The notes below the pieces were generated by a model. The model saw only the letters and a list, made by a program, of their open reading frames with translations, was not told where the DNA came from and searched no databases. Positions 36,401 to 50,146 of a stretch of 64,000 bases of DNA are shown piece after piece. A program made the position numbers and the translations under genes. Each line of letters opens with the position of its first letter. The stretch's first letter is position 1. This stretch comes from Petaurus breviceps papuanus. Taxonomy: Eukaryota; Chordata; Mammalia; Diprotodontia; Petauridae. Where the stretch lies: positions 74,946,073 to 75,010,072 of the forward strand of contig JAMXIF010001253.1 of assembly GCA_028583685.1 (NCBI GenBank). Direction: 5' to 3'.

Positions 36401-39400
36401 TGGTTGTTTTGTTAAATGTCCTTTAATTTGTCCCATATGAGAAGGTATTTTAATTTGTTTGCTTGGTAAGAGGCATCATTTAAATTTATTTGTATCATAT
36501 TTAAGATTGACCTTTGCCAAGCTTTATCTGAAAGTATGGTGCACTTAAATCTCAGATGGTATGATATTAGTAAGGTGGGCTACTTTGTTATATATCTTTA
36601 TATAGATAGCTGTATATACGTTTATATACTTAAAACTTGACATAAGAATGCTTAGAATTTTTATAATTCAAAATTATTAATATTCCTCTACTTTTCTATG
36701 CAGGGAACTCCAGCTTTGTTTTTAATTCAATTAATTTTTAGTAATAACCTCTTGGAATGTGGTGTGGCTGATGAAAGGTGAGCTTTCCTAATCATAATTC
36801 AATGAAGAATTGTGGCTTTTGCTAAATGTTATGTAGGAAGAACAATTTGTTTAAATTATAATTGAAAAGATGTTAGGAAATTGGAATGATGTTTCTCAGT
36901 AGCGTCTTTTAAAATTAAAGAAACATTAAAATGGGCAGGACAACAAAGGTTGAGTGCAAATCTTTTGATCTCCTTTGTTCTTAGTTTTAGAGTGCTGTTA
37001 GCAAAAAAATTTGTATAAAACCTTAATGCATGCAAAAAGTTGTTTAATAGAATGATTTATTTTTTCTTTTTAGGTTCTTTCAAAACCTGGAAACACTTGT
37101 AGGTTGTGTTCTTACTGGTCCAACTTCCCCACTAGCTTTCAGTGATTCTCTTTTAAATGTTATTAATCAAAATGCAAAGCACCTTGATAACAAGGAGCAT
37201 CTGTGGCGAATGTGGCGTATTCTAGTCAACCCGTTGACTGAACTGATTAACCAGGTACACTCTCATTTCTTTTTCCGCTAAAGATTTTTAAAGCAGAATT
37301 TCCCCTTTCTATCTTACGCATATTCATTTTAGCAAACATTGTAGTATCTATTATCTTTAAAAACTGTGCTAAGTTCTGGGGAAAAATAGGAAGATTCAAT
37401 CAAAAAACATTTAGTAAGTGGGGCGGCTAGGTGGTGTAGTGAATAGAGCACCAGTCAGGAGTCAGGAGGACCTGAGTTCAAATCCGGCCTTAGACACTTA
37501 ATATTTCTAGCCCTGTGACCTTGGGCAAGTCACTTAACCCCAATTGCCCTGCCTGCCCCCCTCCAGAAAAGCAAAAAATACTCAAAACATCTCGTGTCAT
37601 ATATTTTCTAGGCTCTGGGAATAGGAAGACACTCAGGAAATTTTCATTCTCTTTGGGGAGAAAATATGTACACATTTCTATGCACATGCACACCTGTATG
37701 TACATATACAAAATAAATACCATACAAAGTGATTTAGGTTGGGGGAAGGGTACTAGCCATTAGGAAGATAAGGAAAAGCCTCTTTGGTAGCATTTGAATT
37801 GAGCTTCGAAGGAGAACCCAGGATTTTAAGAGACAAGACAGCCTGTATAAAAAAGCACAGAGGTAAAAGATAGAATGTTGGGGGTGGTGTGTGTGTGTGT
37901 GTGTGTGTGTGTACGTACTATGAAAAGGTAAGTTTATCAGGACTTTAGAGTGTATGAAGTATAATAAAGCTGTAAAGGTACCATGGAATCAGATGCCAAA
38001 GCTAAATCAAGGAGAGTGTAATGACTGTTAGAAGCAATAGGAGCCATGGAAGTATGCTGGTTAGGGGAAGGACGTGGTCAGGCCTTTGTTTTATGAATTT
38101 CACTTTTGCAGCAGTGTGGAAGATGGTTTGGAGAGTGGAGAGACTTATGGCAGGGAATGCAATGAGAAGGCTTATTAAAATAGTCCTGGTAAGAGGTGAT
38201 GAGGTTAGGGTGATGGCCAGCAGACTAGAGAGGAGATGGGATGTGAAAGATATTATCAAAGTAGAGTCTGTAAGAGTTGTCAGTTGGGGCGGCTAGGTGG
38301 CGCAGTGAATAGAGCACCGGCCCTGGAGTCAGGAAGACCTGAGTTCAAATCTGGCCTCAGACACTTGACACACTAGTGTGACTTTGCGCAAGTCACTTAA
38401 CCCCAATTGCCCTGCAAAAAGCAAAATAAAAAAAGTTGTCAATTGATGAGTGCAGAGACAGGGCAAAAACATTCTAAATGAGAGCCAAGGGGAAGAAACT
38501 TACTTGGTGTGTGTGATCAAGGTATGCTTCACAATGGGAAAGAGACTCTAAAAGGTAAAATGGGACAGGGAAATATTCCCTGTACAGTGTATCAGTAAAG
38601 GATTGGAAGCAGGCTCAAGTCAAGGGATGTTCATGGTATGAAGAGCAGTCCAGTTTGGCTAGAGTATGTAAAGAAGAGTGGTAAAAGATAAGAGAGTGCC
38701 ACCAGTTTTGGAGGATTTTGAATGACAGATAAAGGATTTGAGGCTTTATTTGATGGACCATGGGAAGCATTGAATGGTCTTTTTTTCTCCCAAGTACGAA
38801 GTAACATGTTTTGTCATTGGTGTTTCTAGAGTAGTGATTAGTCATTGCATTGATAAGAGTTCTAAAGTCTTTGAAAGATGTGAGTCAAATATGAGTTGCT
38901 TATGAATGTTTTAGGCACTGGCAATATAGATACGAATAAAAAAATCTATCTCCATTGAGCTTACATTCTAATGTTGAACACATTCCAAAGTTCACAAACA
39001 CCTGTGTTTTCATGAACCCTATTAATATAAGAGAAATTATGATTTTTCCCTTTAGGAAATGATCTGGTTATATCTCAAAGGCTAGGTTGACTTTGATTTT
39101 TAAAGTGTTACAGGTTTGGAATCAGGGATTCCAAAAACTAGTTTACTTGTGACCTTGGAAAACAAGATTGTATAAATTGCCAACCTGAATTTCCTATCAT
39201 ATCCTTTTCCCCTGACCCTCCACCCCCTGTTCCTCAAGGAGCTATCCCTTTTTATAAAGAAAGGAAGAAGTTCAAAAATAATGGTTGAGAAAGTCTGTTA
39301 TATGATGTATTAATTCCAAACCCATAGTCTCTCATGTCTAAAGAAATAGCGTGGGGATATGTCTCCTCATATCTCCTAGATTTTCTTTTAAAAAATCACT

Positions 39401-42400
39401 CTGTAGCAACTTTGTGTGTGCTACATGCTCTTTTATTTGAATATCATTTTTCTCTTGTATTTTATTCAGACCCAATGAAGGTAAGAATTAGAGTATTGGT
39501 AGATTTGATCTTAAGGTATATTTACCTGGTATATAATTCTGCGAATAGCTTTTTGCCACAGAAAATGTACATTTACCTCCATGAGAACAAAAGTCATTTT
39601 GTGTTGAAAAACATTGCTTTCTATGAGAAGGCCAAAAGGCCATTATGTACAGGGTATTTTGCTTCTTTACCTTTTTTTTTTTTAAAGAAAACAAAATAAG
39701 CTAACCTATTGGAATTTCTTCCATTTTAAATTTCTTTGCTAGTGCTTATAATAATGCCAAATTGGCTGTTTTTCTTGGCAGCTTGAGTAACATTTTTCTC
39801 TTGTATTTTATCCAAGACCAATGAAGTAAATCAGGGAGATGCATTGGAGCACAATTTCAGTGCTGTCTATAGTGCGTTGATGCTACCAATAATCCATATT
39901 TTTCCAGCACAAGAGTTTCCATTGGTAAGTTTATGGTTTATGACTTGGGGGGGAGGGGGGTGGCAGATCATACATTATCTGGGAAAGTTTTAGGCTATAG
40001 TGTTGATTTGTCACTGAGATACACTTCCTTTTTTGATAGATTAGACAACTTTTGTCCTTTAAAGGGTTGCTGAAGCTGAAATTTGCTTCTGCTTTACTTT
40101 TTTTGGTATAACTCTTTAAATAACAGTTGATTGCATTATATAGTTAAATGGAATTGTCAGTAACCTAGTTTTCCATTCATTTCTGTTTTTTCTACTTTAT
40201 TTTTAAAGCCCACTATGAAGTCATTACTTCGGACTTGGTCAGACTTGTATCGAACATTTGCCCGTTGTGCAGCTTTGGTAGCAACAGCAGAAGAAAATTT
40301 ATGCTGTGATGAACTTTGTCTCAAGATGATGTCTGGCTTAGATGATAACACCTTTGCAGTAAGTTTTTACTACTAAATTCTTTTAAAGGCATACACAGAC
40401 TAATATTAATTGGTTTTAATGAGAACAAATTAACTAATTACAGGAAATCTTATAAGTGGGTTGGAAATTGAATGTGAGTTAAGTGAAACAGTTACAGAAT
40501 AGTCAGTTGTAAAAAATGTGAGGTTGGTTGGGAATTAGTTAAAAGGTGAGGCTCTAGTTGAGAAGATTTACCCAACATTAAAAAATGGAAAGATAGGGGT
40601 ACGTGTCCAGAGCCGTAAAGGTGTAATGAGGATGGGAATTTGAAGATCTTTCCTGCCCCTTAATAGACCGAGGGGGAATTTGAAGACCTCCTTTGAAAGT
40701 AAACTCTGCCCCCTAATAGGCTGAATGTAGTCACATGGAGCTTGTGATGGGAAGAGTTTGTTGAAGGATGGAGCAGAGCCCACAAGAAGCTTCCCTGCTT
40801 AGAAGATAAATAGCCTAAATGTAGTTACATGGAGCCTATGGTGGGAGGAGTTTACTGAAGGGTAGAGCAGAGCCACAGGAAGCTAGGAGCCAGAGCTAGT
40901 GAGATAGCGGGAGAGAGAGGAGCTCAGGCAAGGAGATAGAGAGTTTTGTGAGTAAATATTGATTTTGTATTGGTTTGTGGGAAGCCTGAAGAATGACATG
41001 GCTCTCAGTGTTATTATGACTTCTTAATATCTTCGGTACTATGATGGAATCGGCTTACTGGTTTTGGAATTTGGTTTTCTGGTGTCTAAATAAATGATTC
41101 GGTTCTGTCCTCTTTATGGAGAGTTTGTTACATTTTGTGATCAAATTTTCAGGGTGGGAGACTCCAATTAGGCTATGAAGGCTCAAGAGTAAAGTGTTTG
41201 GGGAACATTGGCAAAGACAGACACATGAAACATATGGTACTAATCACCTTTGACAAGCTTACCTGCTTTTTGTTTAGCCTTAGATACTTTGCTGATTAAT
41301 GATTGGATGTTCCTAATATTAATGTTTTTTCCCCTTAGAACTTATCCTTTTTGGATAGGATTGCCCATGTTGCTATAGTAATAGTTGAATGCATAAATTT
41401 TTCACCGTACAATACTAAACATCAACCCCAAATAAAATGTGAGTATTGATGCCTTTTTTTAAATGAACATGAAACATGTTGTATAGTAATCTTGGCTTCA
41501 CTTTAACTCTGTAAGTATAGCTCAGGGATCTATCCAGTGTATTGACTGAACCATTGCCTTTGATATTGTACCCAAGGATCAGACACAGCACCAGGTTTCA
41601 ATTAAAAAGAGCTCTGCTTCTTAACTTATACATAAAATATTGAATGTTTTATAACTTTGGCACGTATCACTTTTTTGTACCAATGTATTGCATGGTACAG
41701 GATTGTGTAAAGGAATGATAAAGGTTGTCCTCCTGACTCCATACCCAGTGTCCTATTCATTGTGCCACTTAGTTGCCCCAGATGAAAGTCTTATCACATC
41801 TTCAGGTATTATTCTACAGCATTAGTCCAACTTCATTTACACTTAAGATATACCTTGTGAGGGGCGGCCAGGTGGCTCAGCAAGTAAGAGCACTGGCCCC
41901 AGTGTTGGGATGACCTGGGGATCAAATCTGGGCTCAGATACTTAGCACCACACCCAGAAATAACTGGCCATGTAACCTTGAGCAAGTTACTTAACCCCAA
42001 TGCTTTAAAAAAAAAAGAATGATTTCTAATGTGGGGCGGCAAGGTGGCACAGTGAGTAAAGCACCGGCCCCAGAATCAGGAGGACTCAAGTTCAGTTCTG
42101 AACAGACACTCAACACCCACATAAAAAAACTAGCCGTGTAACCTTGGGCAAGTTACTTAACCCCAATTGCCCTCCAAAAGACAAAAAAAAAAGATATACC
42201 TTGTGGTATTTATCCCTAAATCTCCATGGTGTCATTAAATTCAGGAAAGGCAGGGGCCACATCTTATGCCTATTTGAATTGCCATAGACTTTTCACATAG
42301 AGTTTCTTGGACTACAGTACAGAATAGTGCAAAGAATAATTTCATGCCGTGGACCTCTCTTATTTGGAAAATGCCACTTGCTCTATTTCCCAGCTTGTTG

Positions 42401-45400
42401 TGAAGATGCAAGAACTTATCTTTTTATCCAAGAAGATATTATATGTTTTTACTTATGAGGCTTTTTAACAGTGGGAAATGTTTGTACTTATTTCATCTTC
42501 ATTATGTCCCTTACATTATGAATGAGTATTCTTTGTCTGGGTATGTAAACTTCTAGACTCTAGGGAATCATTTAGACAAATATGACATACCTAAACCTGT
42601 TTAAACTATTGTTTATCTTGGAGCCAAACCGCTAAGTACTCTGAAAGAATGAATCTTGAAAAGACTTTTGTCTTTAACTAAACCACTTTTATTTTCAGTG
42701 TCACAGACACCTACAGATTGGTCCAAGAAAAAAAAAGAACCTTTAGGGAAGTTGACCTCTTTATTTAAAGTTATCCTGAAGATGATGGATGCTTTCCATG
42801 ACATCACCTTCAAGGATCTTCATTCAGAGACACTTTCCTCTGTCGGCAGTTCAATTATCAGCATTATTTCTACTATTCTTGGCCGTGTGTCTTTGCCTTC
42901 AGTGATACAGACAATCTTTGCAACTTTAACAAAGCCCCTGGCATTGTTATATGAAAACTCAAAGTAAGTATATTGAGCTTCATGCGAAAATTTGGAAAGA
43001 ATTGCATTTGTAAATTTTTTTTCTAGGAAGTAAAATTTAAAAACTGGTGTTGATAAAGATGATTTACTTTAATATATTTTAATAAACTTTAAATGGGGTA
43101 GAAACTGTCACCTGTTTTGAAAATTGGACTGACGTTTTAAAAATGTATGTCCGATGTATATAAGTTAATGACATTTGCAAAAGCACTTTATAGTTTGACA
43201 TTTGACATGGATATTCTGTATGTATATCCATATGCCTTAGAGCAAGGTGTTTTTAATTATAGTAACTATAAGTTAGTCTTAGTAACTATTGTTATAATAG
43301 TAATGTGGAATGTGATTATATTGGAAAGATTGGCTAGATTTGAAGAATAGTACTTGATTTGAGTTACTGGTTCAGTTACTTCCTTGTTAACCTTGAAGAA
43401 GTCAGTACATTTTGCTGGGCTTCCATTTCTGAATCTATAAAATGAGGGGTTTGAATAATATGATATGAGATCTTTCTAGTTCTAAAACTTCCTATTTTAT
43501 CTTATGATGATAGTGTGGTAAAACAATTGCCTCTAAACTCAGGAGAACCTGAGTTTACTTCCCACATGACTGTTACTACCAGTGTGACTTTGGGTAAGAC
43601 ACTTAACCACCTTGGGCCTGAGTATTTTATCTACAGAAGGAAGGCATTTAGACCAAATAGACTCTGAGGTCTCTTACAGTTCTAGATTTATGATCCTGTG
43701 ACACAGGATATATATCATTATATCATACAGTACCTAACAGTTCAAAGAGTCATGTATCCAGACTTGAAAATTAGTTGGGAGAGGCCTAAAAAAAAAGACA
43801 GCAAACTAAAAATAAATTTAATTGTATCCTTTCTGCAATAGTTTGAGATCTATGATTTACATTGAAATCTCCTTATATTTTATTTGTAAATACCTTAAAG
43901 CATTTCTTGTTTTAAGGAAATTGAGAGCTTAGAAAACAAAAATGAGATAACAAATGTTGTATAAAGTCTTTTCAACAGCAAGTTCCATTAATACATTTCT
44001 ATTTTTAAGTTTATTTAAAATCTTACGTATATAGGGTTTTAGGAATAATAAAGCACAAAGTAGTATTTTACCAACCATTTAGTTACCAACCATATAATTA
44101 CAGCCTGAATTGCCAAATGATAATCATTTCTTCCATCTTAATTTTTTTTTTTGTCCTAGGCTTAGAGATGTCCCTAAAGTATATAATTGCCTCAACAACA
44201 AGGTAAAAATTTGGCAGATTTCATCACTTCTTCCTGCCTTCTCCCCTTCCCCATCATTAATAAATCCTTCACAACTTAGATTTAATATCTGAATCTTCTT
44301 AATTAGTAGATGCACAGTTTGAACAGTGGATGGATAGTGAAGTTGTCTTAAAAGAAACAGACCAGATAGCCTTGGTTTCACGATTTTTTTAAAATAAGTA
44401 CAGGTTGTTTTTTTATATGTACTTTCATACTATCTAAACTCTTTATATAACTTTTGAAATTAAATGGTAATAAATATGGCCTCAGGCACTTAACACCTAC
44501 TAGCTGTGTGACCTTGGGCAAGTAACTTAACCCCAATTGCTCTGCCTTCAAAAAGCAAAAAAAAAAAAAAAAAAAGGAAATTAAATGGTAATAGATTATA
44601 TCCTGAAAATTGTATCTGAGATTTTTGTTTTACTTTAACTTAAAAAGTAATATTTCTAAATTTTATGCTTTTTCCTAGCTAGAAAAGCTCTTGGGAGAGA
44701 TTCTTAGATGTCTTCAGTTTCACTACAATGGTACTTACAACAATGAGCTTTTAGAACAACTCTCCCCATTATTATGCATAATATTTCTGCACAAAAATAA
44801 ACAGATCCGCAAACAGAGTGTTCAGTTCTGGAATGACACATTTGCTAAAGAGACTCTGCTGGAGTATCCTGAAGAATTAAAGTAAGATGAAAGTTTTCAT
44901 TTTCTGCAATAATGTTCATAAGAAAAGAAAAACAAATTTTAAATAATGTTTATAGATTGAAGTTCTAAATTAATACTTTGTTTAGATATAGTTGAAACTA
45001 TTATTGAGTTTACATTAATGAATGTAAAAGGTTTGTTTTCTTCAGTAAAAGTGACTCTTAATTCTATGAGATAGTACTCTCCTCACAGGTTTCATTATTG
45101 TTATTATCCAGGGTCCTTGGGGATTCACCCCTGTCTTATTAGTTGCCTAGAAGATGTGACCTGTATTGAAGTTGGAGTTTCCTCACCTTAAGTTCCCTAG
45201 ACTTAATTAGCAAAAGTAGCATAGAGATAACTCCAACAGCCTGTTGAAGAGTACAAGCAATTGACTATTAGGGTGTTAAACTTAATAAATTTTTGTATTT
45301 GGTTTTTTTTTTTATATTTATTTTTAGTTTTTAACATTGATTTCCACAAGGTTTTGAGTTACAGATTTTCTCCCTGTCTTTCCCCTGTCCCCACCCCAAA

Positions 45401-48400
45401 ATAGCAAGCCTACTGAATACCCCTTCCCCCAATGTCTTGCTGTGTTATATCCTCCCCCATCCCTTATCTAAGTTTCTAATAGGTTAAGATGGATTTCTAT
45501 ACCCCAGTGCCTGTATATCTTATTTCCCAGTTGCATGTAAAAAACAAACTTTCTTTTAAAATTTGTTTTTAAAACTTTGATCTCCAGAATCTTTCCTTTC
45601 TTCCCTCCTCACCCACCTCCACTGGGAAGATAAGCAATTCAATATAGGTTATGCATGTATAGTTATAAAATACATTTCCATAGTAGATATATTGTGAAAG
45701 ACTATTTCCCTCCATCCTATCCTGCCCCCCACTTACTCTATTTTCTACTTTGACCCTGTCCCTTTTCAAAAGTGTGTAACTTCAGGGGTGACTAGGTGGC
45801 GCTGTGAATAGAGCACTGGCCCTGGAGTCAGGAGGACCTGAGTTCAAATCCGGCCTCAGACACTTAACACAAAAACTAGCTTGTGTGACCTTGGGCAAGT
45901 CACTGAACCCCAACTGCCCTCCAAAAAAAGGGCAAAAAAAAATAGTGTGTGCTTCTAATTACCCTCTCCCACAATCTGCCCTCCCTTCTGTCATCCCCCC
46001 TCTTATCCTCTTCCCTCCTACTTTGCTTTTTGGAGGGTAGTTGGGGTTAAGTGACTTGCCCAAAGTCACACGACTAGTAAGTGTGTCAAGTGTCTGAGGC
46101 TGCATTTGATCTCCGGTCCACCGGACCCCAGGGCTGGTGCTCTATTCACTGTGCCACCTAGCCGCTCCTCCTCTATTTTCCTGTAGGGTAAGATACCCAA
46201 TTGAGTGTGTATGTTATTCCCTCCTTAAGCCAAATTCATTGAGAGTAAGGTTGTCCCATTCCCTTTCACCTTCCTGCTCTTCCCCTCCATTGTAACAGTT
46301 TTCCCTTGCCTCTTTTATATGTAAGAGATAATTTATGGTATTCTATCTTTCCCTTTCTTTTTCTCTCATTATGTACCTCTCTCACCTCTTAATTTTATTT
46401 TTTAGTATCATCCCTTCTATATTCAACTGATCCTGTGCTGTCTATCTGTGTATATGTATACATATATACACACTCACATATGTATTTATACACATATACA
46501 CCCTTTTCTATAAACATATGTACATATACATATATACACATACATATTCCCTTCAGTTATCCTCATACTGAGAAAAGTCTCATGAGTTACAGCTATTGTT
46601 TTTCTTTGTAAATAGTTCAACTTTAATAAGTTCCTTATGATATCTTTTTCCTATTTACCTTCTCTTGCTTCTTGTATTTGTAAGTCACATTTTCTGTTCA
46701 GCTCTGGTTTTTTCATCAAGAATGCTCAAAAGTTCTCTGTTTCATTGAATGACCATATTTTCCCCAGAAGCATTCTATTCAGTTTTTCTGGGTAGGTGAT
46801 TCTTGGTTTTAATCCTAGCTCCTTTGACCTCTGGAATATCACATTCCAAGCCCTTTGATCTCTTACTGTAGAGGCTGCTAGATCTTGTTACCCTGATTGT
46901 GTTTCCACAATACTCGAATTGTTTATCTCTGGTGGCTTGTAATATTTTCCCCGACCAGGGAATTCTGGAATTTGGCTATAATAGTCCTAGAAGTTTTCTT
47001 TTGGGGATCTTTTTTAAGAGGTGTGATTAGTGAATTCTTTCCATTTGTATTTTGCCCTCTGGTTCTAGAATGAGGGCAGTTTTCCTTGAGAATTTCTTGA
47101 AGGATGATTTCTAGGCTCTTTTTTTGATCATGGCTTTCAGATCAATAATTTTTAAATTATCTCTCCTGGATCTCTTTTCCAGGTCAGTGGTTTTTTCCAA
47201 AGAGATATTTCACATTCTCTTCTATTTTTTTATTTATTTGGATCTGTTTAATAGTATCTTGATCTCTCATAAAGTCATTAGCTTCTATTTGCTCCAGTCT
47301 AATTTTGAAGGAATTATTCTTTTCAGTGAGTTTTTGAAATTTCTTTTCCATCTGGGCAGTTAGGCTTTTTAAGGCATTCTTCTCCTCACTGGCTTTTTGG
47401 GCCTCTTTTGACATTTGAGTTAGTCTATTTTTAAGGTGTTATTTCTTCAGTGTATTTTTGGGTCTCCTTTAGCAGACTTGCTTTTCATGATTTTCTTGCA
47501 TCATTCTCATTTCTCTTTCCAATTTTTCCTCCACTTCTCTTACTTGATTTTCAAAATTCTTCTTGAGCTCCTCCATGGCCTGTAACTAGTTCATATTTTT
47601 CTTGGAAGCTTTGATGCAGGAGTTTTGACTTTGTTAATTTCTTCTGGTTCCATGTTTTGATCCTTTTTGTCTCCAAAAAAGGATTTTATGGTCTGTTTAT
47701 CCTTCCTCTGCTTGCTCATAATGCCAGCCAATTACTTGACTTTTGAGCTCTTTGCCATGGTAGAACTCTGCTTCCAGAGTGGAGAGAGCTTTGTCCCAAA
47801 TTGCTGGGGTTGTCACAGATGTCATAGCTGTGAGGACGGTACCCCTCTATACAGCCACCAGAAACTCTGGCACACTGGTCACATACCCCAGGACCACCAC
47901 CCAGGACTGTAACCCAGATCCAAGCTGGTCAAAGCAAGACCCTCTGAATGGTCACCTGGTCTCCGGTCCCCTATGGTCTGCAGGCCAGGAGCTCTGGAGG
48001 CGGCCATGCACCGCACCTCTGCCACCTCTCTCCCTGGGGCCAAGGGTCACACCATGCTCTTCCATAACCCAATTCCAACAGTTCCCCACTGACCTTTTTT
48101 TCTCTTTGGCATTTATTGTTTGAGAAGTCTGGAAACTGCCACAGCTGCTTGTTGATTCATTTTCCTGAAGTCTGTTCTGCTTCTTCTGGGCTGCTCCTCT
48201 GGGCCACTCACTTGGGACTGTGTGCGGCTCCCAGCCTGGTGCACCAGACCCTTCCTGTTGGCTTACCAGACTGCCTTCAGTGGGAGATTTGTTTCTGTCA
48301 CTCTGTGGGTTCTGTAGCTCTAAAATTTGTTTAGAGTCATGTTTTATAGGTATAAAAACAACTTGTTTAGCCATTCTCCAATTGATGGGTATCCCCTTGA

Positions 48401-50100
48401 TTTCGAATTCTTTGCCACCACAAAAAGAGCTGCTATAAATATTTTTGTATATACAGGTCCTTTCCCATTTGTATGATCTCTTTGGGATACAGCCCTAGAA
48501 ATGGTATTGCCAGGTCAAAGGGTATGCATATTTTTATAGCCTTTTGGACATAGTTCCAAATTTCTCTCCAGAATGGTTGGATCAATTCACAGCTCCACCA
48601 ACAATGCATTAGTGTTCCAGTTGTCCCGCATTTTCTCTAGGATTTATAATTTTCCTGTTTTGTCATGTTAACCAATCTGACAAGGTGAGATGTGTACCTG
48701 AGAGTTGTTTAGATTTGCATTTCTCTAATCAATAGTGCCTCTTTTTTCTTGGTATCAGTCATACAATTTAAATGAAAGTTACATATGATAAGTTATAACT
48801 TGATTTTAATAGGGAAAATAGTGAAGAGGCTTAGGTTATTAGATAACCGGGAGAAGGGATTTCTTAGCTAAAAGATTTAGAAAGGGGGAACTGAGTTTGG
48901 GATTAAACAATTTTCCCTAGACTTTTTTCTATACTTGCCCTCTAGCTCCATTTGTTCTCACCCAAGTGAAAATATTTTGATTGTACTTGGCAGCTTGTAT
49001 AATAAACTGCATAAAAGTTAATTTTTGTTTACTTTAGCATTAGCCACTGAGTGATAGAGGAACCTGTATTCACAGACAATTAAGTTCTCTCTACTTTGGT
49101 GAATTTAATTGTATTTATATACCTATAATTTAGTAAAGAGTCCTTGAGTGTGTGGGGGGTGCTTGACAAGATTTGTATTTATCTTAAGTTTCTTATCTAA
49201 ATGCACTTATTTGTACTTAGGACTTAACAATGCTTATTAATTAACTCTATTGTTTCTCCCATCCCTTCCCTTCTCTCCCCCAAACTTTCTTTTTGAAGGA
49301 CTGTATTGAAACAAGCCAAACAGAAGTGTTTGCTTTTGTTACCTGGTTTTGAGGTTGAACCAATGGAAGAATCTGGTGGCCTTTATTCAGAGGGAGTAAG
49401 TACTTATTGTTTTTATGTTAATTCTCTAATTACTGTATTTTTTTTGAAGGCTTAGTGCCCCCCATCCCCCATTCCAAGCTTGGACCAGATTAGAATGAAT
49501 TAGGATAAGGTAAAACACATAAAAATGCAGTACAACATAGATAATAATTAATTTGTGTCTTTCCAAGCAGTATGGTTGCAGATGTTTTACTGTTTTGAGT
49601 TTTTCACCACAGTATAAGAGAGCCCTTTATTTTTATGTTTCTGCAAAAATGGAGAATAGAGTGAATTATAGGTGAGTCAGTATAGTTTTAAATAAGCAGC
49701 AACTTAATCATCTTCCAGTAGAGGAAGAAAACTACTTCCAGCTCTGTAACCACCCACCAGAATTGTGATTTATTTTCACATTAAAGAGAAAAGAAACTTG
49801 GATGCATTTCTCTCAATAGAATACAGGCTAAAAATGTAATTTCCAGTAATATAAACATCCGGTTCTGTCGTAATTATATTACATTATGTTATGTGAAATT
49901 TGTTGTAATGAATAAAGGATCCATTTCCTGAGTCTAATAATTTCAGTTTAGAATGAACTATTTAATATTTAAGATTTATTCAAAATCATAGACAGAAGTA
50001 AAACATGTACTCTATTTTATGAAGTAGACAAAGCTTTTTTTCCTTTTAATATGAGTTATTTACCTAGGCTCTGTATAGGTCGGTTTTTTCCTAAAAGTGT

Positions 50101-50146
<46 letters not shown>

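Larger units (their letters stand above)
37310..38640 (-). repeat. L2-clade LINE remnant, antisense, split by SINEs
   Basis: ataggagccatggaagtatg, ggaaggacgtggtcaggcct and tattaaaatagtcctggtaa follow the antisense L2-type order. Two SINEs (37,420 and 38,286) and a GT run interrupt it. Confidence 0.45.
45300..48374 (-). mobile_element. HAL1-like (ORF1-only L1) element
   Basis: Minus-strand order, from high to low coordinate: a GC-richer 5' UTR-like part (about 48,340-47,750), then an ORF1 start region. A 76-codon frame (47,414-47,184) contains EEKNALKSLTAQMEKKFQKL, a coiled coil as in L1 ORF1. Further ORF1-like pieces (KIPKRKLLGLL, GKILQATRDKQFEYCGNTIR) run to about 46,800. An A/T-rich 3' UTR follows, ending in an A-rich tract at 45,300. 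No ORF2 lies between ORF1 and the tail, as in the half-L1 (HAL1) elements described in marsupials. Several stops and frame changes break ORF1, so it is dead. SINEs at 45,785 and 46,031 sit in its 3' UTR. Confidence 0.6.
44882..49298 (+). other. RIF1: RIF1 intron 24
   Basis: A 4.4-kb intron that is largely one antisense L1-lineage insertion (45,300-48,770) with two SINEs in it. The 48,780-49,290 remainder shows nothing recognisable. Confidence 0.8.

Noticed and set aside
47952-48374. A 140-codon minus frame
   Set aside because: It spans the L1 ORF2 fragment and the HAL1-like 5' UTR. It is repeat sequence, not a host gene.
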